DNA from: Notospermus geniculatus
Lineage: Eukaryota > Nemertea > Pilidiophora > Heteronemertea > Lineidae
DNA: 64,000 nucleotides
Reading direction: 5' to 3'
Assembly (NCBI GenBank): GCA_002633025.1
Contig: NMRB01000803.1
Coordinates: forward strand, 185,730 to 249,729
Shown in pieces: positions 42,754 through 53,398 of this stretch; position 1 is the stretch's first letter, and each line of letters starts with the position of its first letter. The notes under the pieces are model-generated. The model worked only from the letters and a program-made list of their open reading frames with translations. It did no database searches and was not told where the DNA came from. The position numbers and the translations under genes were made by a program.

Positions 42754-42875
42754 TAGGGAGGTTTCGCAAGCGCCCGGTTAGGCCATACGACGACGTTTAT
42801 CTATTGTTTAGGTATACCCACACAATAGATAAACGTCGTCGTAGGGCCTAAACTGGCGCTTGCGAAACCTCCCTA
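42754..42875. mobile_element. MITE, TAGGGAGGTTT ends
   Basis: TAGGGAGGTTTCGCAAGCGC...; arms continue TAGGCC-TACGACGACGTTTAT and CAATAGATAAACGTCGTCG. Arms of about 55 bp, tiny centre. One of three elements here with the same ends and unrelated arms. Confidence 0.85.
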
Positions 42876-42956
42876 TTGTCTTTTGGACTTCGATTTCTAG
42901 TCGTAGGTCTGTCGGACTCTGATTTCGAGGAATATTGGTCTATGGACTTGAATGTC

Positions 42957-43100
42957 TAGAAAAGCATGTCAGGCGGACTTGCATTCCGAGGAAAGCAGGT
43001 CCGGCCGACTTGCATTCCGAGGAAAGCAGGTCCGGCGGGCTTGCATTCCGAGGAAAGCAGGTCCGGCGGACTTGCATTCCTAGGAAAGCGGGTCCGACGG
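42957..43100. repeat. 31-bp tandem repeat, ~5 units
   Basis: Units of GCAGGTCCGGCGGACTTGCA-TTCCGAGGAAA. The word GGACTTGCATTCC recurs in inverse at 44945 and in varied form across 43440-43840. Confidence 0.85.
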
Positions 43101-43319
43101 AGGACCTGATGTATCGACGCTTGAAAGGGCAAGTGAACGATGTGCCTGGCGCGGATTAGAGCAATAGAGCCATAGTGCGCTGTAACCGGAGTTATATGCA
43201 CTTTACATGACATTTTACCGAGGGTGATCTTGTCATGACTATATCCCCGCAAGGACCAACACGGCCCTATTTTCATCAGGTCGTGGTTGGCGCAGGTTTT
43301 CAAATTGCAGCACCTCACT

Positions 43320-43404
43320 GCGAGTGAAAAATATGTGCAGAATACTTTGAGTTATGTAGATCATGTGCATAACTCAAAGTATTCTGCACATATTTTTCAT
43401 TCGC
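43320..43404. repeat. 37-bp hairpin, one mismatch
   Basis: Arms GCGAGTGAAAAATATGTGCA-GAATACTTTGAGTTATG and its inverse around an 11-nt loop. Length and loop would suit a precursor RNA, but near-perfect pairing points to a small inverted-repeat element. Confidence 0.7.
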
Positions 43405-43439
43405 CGGCGTATATCAACCCTGAAGTTTTCTTTAATTTT

Positions 43440-43840
43440 GAGTAGGACTTGGGATCCTAGATTTCTATCGTAACGGAAGTCCGCCTAGGACCACTGTTTC
43501 TAAATGTTGGACCTCTATTCCTAAGGAGGCGCAGTCCTAGGACATTGGTTCCTAGGAATCTTGGTCCTAGGACTACAGTTCCTAGTTGTCCAGGGCCCAG
43601 TTTCACAAAGAATCTTAAGTCTAAAGTTTGACTTAAGTCATCATGTGACCAGGTTTCAGCAAATCAGATGGCTTCATTTCAGACTTAAGTTTTTTCTTAG
43701 ACTTAAGATTCTTTGTGCAACTGGGCCCAGGACCGTAGGACTTAGATTCCTAAGAGTTAGGGTCCGTAGGACTTAGAATCCTAGGAGTTAGGGTCCCGCG
43801 GACCCTACTTACTAGGACCTGGGTTACTTTCATTACACCT
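43440..43840. repeat. CCTAGGAAT/GTCC word array, split by a MITE
   Basis: About ten words of GGACTTNGATTCCTAGGA type in both orientations (GTCCTAGGACATTGGTTCC, TAGGACTTAGATTCCTAAG), ending TTTCATTACACCTG. The MITE at 43593-43728 sits in the middle. Confidence 0.7.
43593..43728. mobile_element. MITE, GGGCCCAGTTTCACAAAG ends
   Basis: GGGCCCAGTTTCACAAAGAA and, inverted, GGGCCCAGTTGCACAAAGAA, with ATCTTAAGTCTAA arms. A hAT-style MITE end. Confidence 0.85.
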
Positions 43841-44162
43841 GCTCTATTCCATCAATTTCCAAACTTTTGATGCAAAAATATGACCAAGAACATGTACTTT
43901 CATATGAAAAAAAAACGTGTTAAAATTGACCCAGTAGTCCTAATAATTGAAATATTCCAGTTATCTGGCGTAGTTAATCTTATTTTAAAGACTGTCCATG
44001 TGCGTGTACCATTAGCCCATTTTGAATAACTTAGGTCTTATCTTATCTTAGCCACTAGTGGCACTGTATAACTGGATCAGGTAGTGCTTTAATGGAGGCG
44101 GCTCTGTCATTACATAGCGAGTCGTTCTACATGTATGATGAATATGAAAATAACATTCTTAC

Positions 44163-44599
44163 TCTAGCGATCGGCCAATGAAATCACCAAGGAATCTCCT
44201 CACCACTTTTGCCTCGAAAAGAAGGGCAGTTGTATCGCCGCAGAGTAATGTAGCGGTGTCAACGACTGCGAGTGCAGCCATGTACACTGATGTCGAAATT
44301 TTGCGATTGTCCTTACGGGTCACCACCAAGAAAGACATAGCGTTCCCTGGAATACCGATGACAGTGCCTGTATACCACAAGTAATTTAGGGCAATCTTGT
44401 AGATGTATTCTAAGAACAGAACGGTCGGAGACTTCCCGCTGACGGCCGTCAACGTGAAGGCGAGAAACGCTTCCGTTGAATTCTGAAAAGTCAAAGCATT
44501 CTTTAGGCCTACATGCTGCAACTTGTTTACACCAGGACTCCCTTTCACATTGCTGGGGAAATGCACCTGGATTTTCCACGCCAACAATAATTTGAACAT
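44163..44599 (-). CDS. Class A GPCR, exon 1 (N-terminus, TM1-TM2)
   Basis: First recognised exon of a rhodopsin-type receptor whose three exons (this one, 39994-40295, 38404-38909) join without a frame break to 414 residues. The start is ATG at 44599 (MFKLLLAW); an earlier exon cannot be excluded. The extracellular N-terminus has a sequon (NST). TM1 includes GTVIGIPGNAMSFLV with the conserved Asn, TM2 STSVYMAALAVVDTATLL with the conserved Asp. The donor is consensus (CTAGA then GTAAGA), leaving phase 2, which the exon 2 acceptor accepts. Likely an invertebrate neuropeptide-like receptor; the ligand cannot be told. About 3.9 kb of intron follows, filled by repeats. Confidence 0.85.
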
Positions 44600-44917
44600 G
44601 TTGAATGACAGTATATTTATAATAGAGTTGTTGACAACTCATAACTGTTCGGAACGACCAAACTTTTCCCCAGGTAGGCCCAAAGTTATGATGTAATATG
44701 CCTAGTAATCACCAATCATGTCGTAATAACTCAAGCAGCGACATAACAACCAAGTGATCAATGGCATTATCCTGACACCGTCAGGTCACAATGAATTGAA
44801 GCTAGCACATTTGTGGTGAAAGGCTTGTTATTGTTGCGTTTTATTCACTTCACCTCTTACCTCACATGTTTCAAACTGCTTGGAGAGAAAAATAATGATC
44901 GCAGACCTACTAGACAG

Positions 44918-45083
44918 GTGTGACAGGAATCAACGTCCTAGGAATGCAAGTCCGCCAAACAACAGCTCGCTATTGTAAGGTTATATTCGAATGGCCATGG
45001 TCTCCATAGCCATATATTCTAATCCCTTGCTGAACAATAAGACCGGACTTTGATTCCAGGGGGACTTTGATCCCCGTTACACC
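44918..45083. mobile_element. Foldback with GTCC words, GGTGTRAC ends
   Basis: CTACTAGACAGGTGTGACAG then GAATCAACGTCCTAGGAAT and GCAAGTCC; in reverse complement the other end reads CTACTACACAGGTGTAACGG then GGATCAAAGTCC. The centre has an inverted GAATATATGGCTATGG pair. Confidence 0.7.
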
Positions 45084-45084
45084 T

Positions 45085-45250
45085 GTGTAGTAGAATCTAA
45101 TGTCCCCCGATATGTGATGTCCCCCAACAATACATACGGATTAAGCGGCACCATTGAATTGGACTCTAGAGAGACCAAGACCCTTAATCCTGTGACAAAC
45201 AATGCAGGGGCATCAGGCGGGTGGGGACATTATTTTTTATCACACCTGTG
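45085..45250. repeat. GTCCCC-word repeat, inverted copy of 34084
   Basis: AATGTCCCCCGATATGTGAT, GTCCCCCAACAATACA and GGATTAAGCGGCACC; ends at ATCACACCTG. It adjoins the foldback at 44918, sharing its terminal CACCTGTGTAGTAGAATC. Confidence 0.75.
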
Positions 45251-46036
45251 TAACATTTATCAGTGTTTCTGCGTGTGAATGTTCTTCCCCATTGTACTGG
45301 AGTATCGAATTGTCATGGTCTCTCACGCTGTCTTTTTTCACAATGTCTCCAATACTTAGAAGGAAACACCGAAAATGAGGAACATTGGCCGGTATTACAC
45401 CAGCAAATCACCATCGTTTGTTCTTCACTCAGGCTGGGATTACATATACAATGTTCAAGACATGATGGATGTTTGGTGATCTGAGATAAATTCTATTTTC
45501 AGAGTCTCCATGAATACTCCTGTCTCCTCTACTGTTACCACACTGCATTCCTTAGATCGCTGTCTTCTATTTCTTATACAAGAGCCACCTGCACTCTCCC
45601 AACAACTCTTCCCAGACTGTCACCACAACAGTAATACAACAACAGTCCAGGACATAACAGTTGTGGACTTGTGCATTCAATGTGTAATCGGTGCTGGTCC
45701 AACAGTTTAATAACAGTTTGAAAGGGGCAAACTGCGCTCTGGTAAAAAAGCCTGGCCAGTGAACCACATAAGACTTGACACAAAATGGACAAAGGGTGAA
45801 CATGTTCAGTGATCACACACTTCATTTCAGAATGACATTTCTGATTTCCACTCTGGGATTGGGTTTATTATTGCATCATTGATGTTATGTTACCGAAGTC
45901 ATATAACCCTGATAGGCATATTACATCATTAGCATAGGCCTACTTGAGGGAAAGTGTGGTCGTTCCCAACAGTTATGGGTTGTCAACAACGATCGGAGGC
46001 AGGGACAACATCATTATTGTTCAAACATCGATCTCT
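45251..46036. other. Gene-free stretch upstream of the GPCR
   Basis: Several short frames, none with a domain. If the receptor has a further 5' exon or a promoter it could be here, but no signal is convincing. Confidence 0.3.
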
Positions 46037-46400
46037 CAGGGCCGTAGGAAGGGGGGGGGGGTAGCCTGGTTCCACTGGCCTCCACAGATGGCGTTGGGGT
46101 GGGAGTGTGTAAGGCCAGGCACGCGGTGATGAAAAAGCCCTGAATTCCGGGCTTTTCTGACGTCACCAACGGTCGACGAGTCACGTGATTTCAAGACAAG
46201 ATGGCGACGTTGTTTAACCACATTCGATCGGGAAATTTGGATTTTTCTTTGATTGAATGACACTTGCATGGCAAGAGTGTACCCCGGTACAATTTTGTTC
46301 TCAAATGCCCGAAAATGGGGTAAAAGCACTTTTATTTTCTAAAATTATTTAATCAAATCGTTGCCCTGCCCCCTACCTCAAGGACGTTCCTACGGCCCTG
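46037..46400. mobile_element. hAT-like MITE, CAGGGCCGTAGGAA ends
   Basis: CAGGGCCGTAGGAAGGGGGG at 46037, inverted CAGGGCCGTAGGAACGTCC ending at 46400. It contains TTTCTAAAATT and AAATGCCCGAAAATGGGG, shared with the relative at 51867. The 8-bp flanks do not match. Confidence 0.75.
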
Positions 46401-47098
46401 TCTATCCCAATTTCCCTTACAAGTTGAGAACAGCATTCGGTTCAGAAAGGGGGGCTGGAAGAAAGCTCCAATTTCCAAAGTGTACATATTTCAGAAAGTA
46501 TTGCTCTGATTTGGATAAAATTCGCAGTGGTGATACTTGACGCAAGGACCCTGAACGCCGCGGAGCGGCAAATGCGCGAAGCGCGACTAAACACTGAGGC
46601 GGGTCACATCGATTCATACCGCCTTAGAGACGAAATCTGACCTCCTCACCAAAAACTGCCGAAATGGTCGTTCTATGCGGTTTCAAGGCGAAATTTCTTT
46701 CTGGAGGCCTATGGAAGGTTATTTAATGCTGTTCAAGTCGGGTGGATCTTTCAAAGCTAGTGTGACATATGATTTACAGGCGAAAAACAAACCAACAAAT
46801 TTGTCGTATACGTCATCAAATTGAGAACTATATATTCATGAGCTCGCCGAAGGGCTTCCGAAGTGTGCCGAAGAACGCTCGGCACCTGTGAGTGTCACTC
46901 TTTCCAACGCACAAGTCAGACGGCTTATTCATGTACATGTAATGCCTGCCTAGTAAGGTATGTTACAATAACGAGGGCATGCAAAAACCATCAAAATCGT
47001 TACCTACTTAGTTCCGCCCAATCTATTCCTTAAGCCGATTAAGTTATGAATTAGGCCATCGCCACATTTGTATCACTAAAATATTCAGTGTTGTCGTG
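46401..47098. other. Gene-free stretch
   Basis: 46540-46570 (CTTGACGCAAGGACCC, CGCCGCGGAGCGGC) is related to 60534-60565. No gene. Confidence 0.35.
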
Positions 47099-47187
47099 GC
47101 GAGCCCGGTAGCCCAGTGGTTACAGCCCAGCATGAGCGAAGAATGGTTTCCGACATCCGTGGGTTCGAGTCCGGTTGGTGGAAGAAT
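47099..47187 (+). mobile_element. tRNA-like SINE head
   Basis: GCGAGCCCGGTAGCCCAGTG-GTTA (A box) and CGTGGGTTCGAGTCCGG (B box), with a long variable region, followed by T-rich sequence. No acceptor pairing, so not a tRNA gene. Confidence 0.6.
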
Positions 47188-47254
47188 TTTTTCTCCCCAT
47201 TTTTTTTTCTTTCACATACATTTACTGTGTTTGGAAGTATACTTGTCCCAATAA

Positions 47255-47409
47255 TAGGGAGGTTTTGAAATCAAACGATTAACGTAAACATTAACGACAA
47301 CGTTATTTTTGTACCGAAAATTCAGTATAAAATCTGGTTAATGTGTAGTACGAAAAATAACGTTGTCGTAAAGTTTACGTTTATATCGTTTGATTTCGAA
47401 ACCTCCCTA
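47255..47409. mobile_element. MITE, TAGGGAGGTTT ends
   Basis: TAGGGAGGTTTTGAAATCAA... inverted at 47395; arms AAACGAT-TAACGTAAAC and AACGACAACGTTATTTTT. AATA borders on both sides. Confidence 0.85.
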
Positions 47410-47532
47410 TTATTTTTCTTTCCCCTACCCAAAACGGTTACAACTCCACTCTCGCTGCATGATCTAACACCACAAAACGTCACTTCGCGAACCCTGTCGC
47501 CATCAGGCTGGTATATGGCTAAACACGTAGAC

Positions 47533-47583
47533 ACCTCTCCTCACACTCGACAGCTATAAAAGCTGTCGGGTGTGAGGAGAGGT
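47533..47583. repeat. 23-bp hairpin
   Basis: ACCTCTCCTCACACTCGACA-GCT, loop ATAAA, then the inverse with a single G:T pair. Confidence 0.7.
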
Positions 47584-47589
47584 CCATAT

Positions 47590-48370
47590 TGTCCACTTCC
47601 AACATAACCCCAACCAACGGTAATCCACCGCCCCCTGTTCCCATCAATCTGGATAGCAAAAGATTAACAGTCATCATGCAGAGAGAACAAAAATTATCTA
47701 AAACAATGCTTTTTGAACCTCAACAAAATAGAGAAATAACTGGGGTTTTTTTGCTCAGAATCGGCATATGTAATCAGTCATTGTTTCTCATTAACTTTCC
47801 AGTTGAAATCTTCACTTATTGTCACACAATTACGATAAAGCAATGATGTTTACTTCAACTTCTAATGGGTGTGCCCAATAGCAGGAATGACAACAACAAA
47901 ACCACTTCGCACCATGCACACCTACCACCATGTCATGGTTGGCTGATCTGCTGATTGCAAGTTTAGGTCAAGATTGTATTATTAGTGCTGTCAAAAAAAT
48001 AGATAAAGACGTGGATCAAGGCGATGGTGCAATACATTCACTAATGTCAAGCAGGGTAGGCCTTTGACATTATACAGTCTGTAGTGTAAGCTTATGGTAT
48101 TTTTGGTTATATAAAGCATAATGCAACATGTTCAATTCTGGTCACACTGCAGATAACACTCGTAATTATGTTCATTGCAAGGTAATAGGCCCCATGAATA
48201 GGCCTAATCATATTGCAACACACCATTGGGGCCAATGTCATATTGTAAGTTGATTTGGCTCTTACCCAGAGGANCCAATTCAATTACATCATTCTGTTTG
48301 TTATTGTCTTTAGAGTATATTTAACCCAACTTCCGGTTGCGCATGCGCAAAGCAAAAACCGGAAACAAGC
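47590..48370. other. Gene-free stretch
   Basis: No gene, exon border or repeat end recognised. One undetermined base at 48274. Confidence 0.35.
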
Positions 48371-48376
48371 CCGTCA

Positions 48377-48500
48377 GTGAGCTACTTATAGCGAGTTATT
48401 TTTAGAGGCAGACGAGTGAGCTACTTATAGCGAGTTATTTTTAGAGCCAGACGATGTTGTGACGGCGAGTTATTTTTAGAGCCAGACGATGTTGTGACGG
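48377..48500. repeat. Two overlapping tandem repeats (39 and 35 bp)
   Basis: GTGAGCTACTTATAGCGAGT starts at 48377 and 48416; CGAGTTATTTTTAGAGCCAG with ACGATGTTGTGACGG follows twice. The shared core CGAGTTATTTTTAGAG occurs three times. Confidence 0.85.
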
Positions 48501-49529
48501 GGATTGAAGATTTTGTCTACGAACTTAAAATCATTATTATACACTATACCGATTGCTCCTCCTGAATCATACTATAACAGCACATAAACAAACTCATAAC
48601 ACTACTGGTACCGGTCATGAAATCAGCAGATGATATACAGGGCGAATTATATTAAGGGATTTTAGTGACAACCGAAATTCTTGTCCACTATAGAAAAACA
48701 AATCAGAGGCGGTTCGCCATGGTCCTTGGTTGTGCTGCGCACGGCTTTCACCTAACGGTGGTTCCAGGAACCATTGCGTCTAGAGTGAGTGCACCCAACG
48801 TTAGTTGTCCAGTCTAATTTTGTCAAGTATTTATCTCATTTTTCGTGAATGTGGTGGACATTATTCTTGATAGAATAGGCCTAATCAGTTACCATTGGTT
48901 TATGCCTGCTGTTATGACCATTTTTAGGAGTTTCAGCAGTGTACAATAGGATTTATTGTCAAGTATCAAAATGCATTTCTTAGCTACTGTTACATAACAT
49001 CACTTCTTCTCTTCATGGTGATTGCTAATCTTTCATATTCAAGTATCACCACTGCGAATTTTATCCAAATCGGACCAATACTTTCTGAAATATGCACACT
49101 TTGGACATGGGAGCTTTCTTCCTCCAGCCCCTTTTGTCACATGTATAGGGAGGGAGTGAAATTCCACCATTTTGGAGGGAATTTACCCATTCTGAAATTG
49201 TTTTTCGAGAATGTTCACCCTGGGAAGCCCAATCCAGATATCTGAAAAAGAATCTTCACTTCATCAGCCATTAGCGCTTGAAATACCCCCTGCAGTATTA
49301 AAAGTGAAAACAACCCGACCGTCATGCTGTTGTGGCTGCTTTCCTTCCTGCTTGAAGTCCTGTGTAAAGTGAACGCCTCATAGAATATAAAACTGGTCCT
49401 GATAATCTAATGAAAATGTGACGAAATAGGCATGACAGGAAAACGAAGTAAATGATGACATATACACCCCTAGCACGAGCTGTGAAATCAAAGACTCCAG
49501 TTAAAGATATTTTAGTCTTTCAATCATGT
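48501..49529. other. Gene-free stretch
   Basis: No gene supported; the frame 49015-49245 lacks a domain and exon borders. Confidence 0.3.
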
Positions 49530-49646
49530 ACATGTAGTATGACACTCCCTACTATTTAAAAAAAGTAATACGATCTGTCAGGAAATCACATGTAGTATGA
49601 CACTCCCTACTATTTCAAAAAAGTAATACGATCTGTCGGGAAATCA
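49530..49646. repeat. 59-bp tandem duplication
   Basis: CATGTAGTATGACACTCCCT at 49530 and 49589, both ending CTGTC(A/G)GGAAATCAC. Confidence 0.9.
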
Positions 49647-49772
49647 CTGTTGCCATTGAATTGTAATCTCCCGTGTCGGTTACTCCGATATTTTTTTTCC
49701 TCTTTGATATGCAAATGCAAACATGAAATGTGGTTAGGTATGCGATGCATTTAGGAACGAAAAGAAACACAT

Positions 49773-50990
49773 GGGGCCGTATTCATAAAGGGACCGTGTT
49801 TAGTCTAATTAGCGTACATATTCTGCATTACACAGGTTATTAACCTGTGTAATGCAGAATATGTACGCTGTATGCAGAATATGTACGCTGCCTTTCAAAG
49901 GCCTAGAAAACTATTGTCTGATGTCTGTATGGTGCTTCACCAGAGGCGTTTACCCGCAGAATAATCACATGCGTACAACTTTCCTGCGTCTAAGTCCAAG
50001 AGGACAAAGGAAAAGTTAAACGATCAGGCAGGCTTGTCTAGAATTTGTCCAACACTTTCTTTAGGTAGGCCGGCCAAACCTCCAAAAAGTCTCTAATAAA
50101 AAAATAGTCGGCATTTTCTGTTAATGGATGGCATCCCCTCCAGAACTGTAAAATACTGGCTACTGAATGAGATTAGCGTGGATACCACGTTAAATTTTAA
50201 TTTTGACGGAAGTTACGGCCGACTGAATTTTTGCAACAGACTTTATCATTGGAGCCAAGAACTGAGCTTTGTACAGGAGAATGGGACCCGATGTACAGCT
50301 AACTTTTGAACGGTTGGATTTACACCCCGTAAATGTATTACCAACAGATAGAAACATGGTACCTCTTAACCTAATAAGCATGTTTTTAATTGTTTTCAAT
50401 AGCTTCATAATAAGAAATAACGTTTTTCATGTAAATTACCACAAAATTGGTCAAAATACATTAAAACGCCATTTCCAATTAAGTAACAAGTTAAAAACTA
50501 CAAAAAGCATGCGGATTTGATTAAGAGGTACCATGTTTATATCTGTTCGTAATACATTTATGGGGTGTCAATCCAACCGTTCAAAATATTGCTGTACATC
50601 GGGTCTTATTGTCCTGTACAAAGCCCATTCTTGGATACAATGATATCGTCAGTTCCAAAACTTCAAATGCGAATAATGACCTTTGGCAGGCAAATCCAGG
50701 GTGGCATCCACCCTTAAATTTCACCCTATCTTATAAGGGTATGATCTAGCATAGATGCCAGCCATTAACAGACGATGCCGACAAAAGTTTAAAAATTCAT
50801 GTTGGCCGGCCTACTATTTTGTCCTCCTACACTGAGCCGCAGGAAAGTTAGACGCGTGTGATCATTTTGTGGGTAAATGCCAGATATCAGGCAGCATACA
50901 GACGGCAGAACAATAGTTTTCTAGGCCTTTAACCTGTGTAATGCAGAATTTGTACGCTGATTAGGCTAAACACCCTTTATGAACATGGCC
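49773..50990. mobile_element. MITE (GGGGCCGTATTCATAAA) with a nested element
   Basis: Left GGGGCCGTATTCATAAAGGG, GTGTTTAGTCTAATTAGCGT; right inverted GGGCCATGTTCATAAAGGGT, GTTTAGCCTAATCAGCGT. The uninterrupted relative is at 62334-62733. Compared with it, about 50063-50812 is extra. A perfect 29-bp hairpin (49811-49869) arose by local inversion duplication of the AATGCAGAATATGTACGCT segment. Confidence 0.85.
50063..50812. mobile_element. Nested foldback inside the MITE
   Basis: TAGGCCGGCC at 50064 and GGCCGGCCTA at 50803 are the outer pair; inner arms (GATGTACAGCTAACTTTTGA... at 50291 against ...CAAAATATTGCTGTACATC at 50600) run about 110 bp. 12846-12990 is a diverged relative of the arm. 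Confidence 0.8.
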
Positions 50991-51147
50991 CTTAGTTTAC
51001 TGCGTGCTCTTGAAGATAATGTATCACGTGTATTTTCGCGGGCCACGAAAATCATTTTTTTTAATTATCTTGCCTGTTTAGTGTCCAATCTTTCGTTTCT
51101 AATCAGCTTGTTGGTGAAATGCCACTAATCATTTCGTGTGTCGTTTT

Positions 51148-51404
51148 TGTCCTTTATGTTGGATATCAGGGCTGCACAAAGAGATTTCTCAAAAATTCAT
51201 CCCGCGCTAGCTTTATTTGACCAATTAGTCGCCGAAAATGGTATAAACGATCTTTTGCCATGTTTGCGATATCTTTGCGGAGAATCATTTGAAATTACCT
51301 TTGTACAGCCCTCCGTCATGTCCGTGCTGATAAAACGTATCCAATATAACAAGAACTATCAACATGATCAAAGTATCCCAACGCGTATACAAATGAAAAA
51401 AAAT
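51148..51404 (+). CDS. Unrecognised open frame, possible exon
   Basis: Plus-strand text following TTGGATATCAG (possible acceptor at 51168) reads SKIHPALALFDQLVAENGIN, then DLLPCLRYLCGE. This is an amphipathic-helix pattern faintly like a death-effector domain. No donor stands out before the stop at about 51405, and there is no partner exon. It lies downstream of the repeat shared with 18440. Low confidence; may be chance. Confidence 0.25.
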
Positions 51405-51409
51405 TAAGT

Positions 51410-51866
51410 GACGACATCACCTAACGCTAAACCGCTTCTGATTATAAGCTGTTGAAAAGGGCATGGGCTGTTAAGGACATGACATGCAAGATCTGCAAAA
51501 CTCGGAAAAGGCTGAACCAATCGAAATCAAAATCACAGGGTGGCTCACTTTTGTAAAGTGATTGACAACTGTACCGCAATAATTACTCTTGACTGACCAT
51601 GACCTATAGATTTAAAACAATGCATATTTTTAATTGCCCAGAAATATAAGAAATGTGTGAAAAGGTGTGAGAGGAAACGCCAGTCATGCATATCCGAGAG
51701 GTAGTAGTTTGCAACTTTTTGGTTATTGTCAAATGATCATAGTTTCATTAGCCACATACTAATCCCTCGTTCAACAATACAACCGGACTTAGATTCCTGG
51801 GGACTTGGATTCCAGCTACACCAATACTAGTATCACTTGTCCAGTCATCGAATAACAAATAGTGAC
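51410..51866. other. Gene-free stretch ending in GGACTT words
   Basis: 51778-51828 reads CCGGACTTAGATTCCTGGGG, ACTTGGATTCCAGCTACACC: the GTCC-word family again, with a GGTGTAGC terminus. No gene. Confidence 0.4.
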
Positions 51867-52165
51867 AGTGCCGTAGGAACGTCCTCGAGGTTNGGGGGGG
51901 GGGGGATTCGCTAAAGTAGCGGACTGCAGCAGTAGTCCTTAGCAGCGAGCGCCAAAGGCGCAAGCCGAAATATTGGCGGGGGACCGTGAATTTTAGAAAA
52001 TAAGAGTGCCATTTCCCGGCATTTGAGAGCAAAATTGGACACTCTAGCCATGTAAGTGTGGTTCATTGATTTATTGGACTTGGCTTTTCGGGACTAAAGG
52101 CAATCAAATGCCGAGCCTGCCAAATTTTTGTGTTTGACAAGCCCCCTGCCCCGTTCCTACGGCCA
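51867..52165. mobile_element. hAT-like MITE, CAGTGCCGTAGGAACG ends
   Basis: CAGTGCCGTAGGAACGTCCT and, inverted, CATGGCCGTAGGAACGGGG. Relative of 46037. One undetermined base (51893) before a G-run. Confidence 0.75.
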
Positions 52166-52462
52166 TGAATGAACCCCAATTCAAACAATACGATGCTCAG
52201 AATAAAATTCACACCGCGAAATTAAAGATGTGATCAAAGAAACTATTTTTGCTAATCGTTGTGAGAGGCAATTATCCCATTGTCCAAAGTTTGATCATTG
52301 TTGCAAAGAAGCAAACTGATTCGAATTAAATTCGGCTTGATATGTAATTCCTCATGCAAATGGTTTGATTGGAGCAAGCGTTGGCTGGAGAAAAATAATA
52401 AAAAATCATGCCTCCGTTTCGCATTGGTCGGCAAGGAACGGGCTGGTCCTGCAGCAGACTTT

Positions 52463-52693
52463 TATGCTAGGTTTACATTATGTTCCCGGCGGCCACGGCA
52501 ATCACGTTTCAGACAAAAAGGGATGGACGTGAGACAACGCGGGGGGACGGGATGGACAAACGTGTAGGCCGTGATTGCAAAACCTAACAAAACTTTAATA
52601 CGGAGAAAAAATGGTCAAAATTCCACAGCGCACTACGTTTCGGGCAAACGGGGCTGCCGTGGCCACCGGGAACATAATGTAAACCTAGCATAG
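52463..52693. mobile_element. MITE, TATGCTAGGTTTACAT ends
   Basis: TATGCTAGGTTTACATTATG-TTCCCGG... inverted at 52655-52693; arms about 40 bp, then GGACG/ACGGG words. The GTTTACA next to the end places it with the TGTTYACAC group. Confidence 0.85.
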
Positions 52694-52857
52694 GACTTGC
52701 TAATCAAATGGTAAGAGTTGCCGCATACAGATTTACCAAATTGAATAATGTATGTTTGAAAGTAATCAATTATCAGGCCAACAATTTTCGCAGCACAATA
52801 ACCCGGAATCCAATTTAACTTCCATATATATATCAAATAAATCCTCACGAAGTAGAG

Positions 52858-53102
52858 CTAAACACGTGTAGTGACCCCGCAAAATATGTCAGCTGATTTC
52901 AATAAGGTTCCTTTCGTGCCTTTCTGTCGTATGAAGTGAAACAATGCCCCGTCCAGCATGTTCCATCTCAAATATTTATAATTTGTTTCGACGATACGCG
53001 GAAATATGACATGAATTTCATCGAATGATCTCCTTCCAGGTGGAAATATGACAAGACCATGCAAAGGATCAGGATTTCTTCGAAAACAAATGGCCTTACC
53101 AC
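52858..53102 (-). CDS. Propeller-like gene B, exon 2
   Basis: A classic acceptor (GATTGGATTTCCAG) sits before 53102. The frame reads GGKAICFRRNPDPLHGLVIF and later GALFHFIRQKGTKGTLLKSA. These align by eye with VVCFRPDGLLMIAYTF and GFVFHLLQNATVKTALLHVA of the exon at 55151, so the region downstream of the intron is homologous. Entry is in phase 1, matching exon 1 at 53399. The 3' border is uncertain: GCGGG-GTCACT near 52874 or ACAC-GTGTTT near 52864. The apparent signal-peptide-like start MLFYSIPWLHVCLFCLIG at 53163 is intron read-through. Confidence 0.6.
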
Positions 53103-53398
53103 CTGGAAATCCAATCAAGCAAAAGAGACACACGTGCAACCAAGGAATGGAGTAAAACAACACTTTTCTGCCAAGTCGCGAATAAGGGTGTGTTGTGTGT
53201 GTGACGGGCTGGTATTTTCTCTCCGGACCACACGTGATTATTAGAAGTATGTCCTTTACTCTTTTGTGAACGGCAATGACGTCATGACAAAAAAAATTAC
53301 TGTTGTGGAGAAAGACACAGCTTTACGATAGTCAAGTAAAATGGATTCAGACATCTTTGTTATAGCATAAATTGTTGCTTTAATAATACCGTTTACAC

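Noticed and set aside
43320-43404. microRNA precursor
   Set aside because: Near-perfect 37-bp pairing without bulges is more typical of a small inverted-repeat element; kept only as a finding to check.
52858-53163. Reading frame starting MLFYSIPWLHVCLFCLIG as a signal-peptide exon
   Set aside because: A strong acceptor (GATTTCCAG) follows the hydrophobic stretch, and the downstream part matches the interior of the homologous 55151 exon, so the hydrophobic start is intron read-through.
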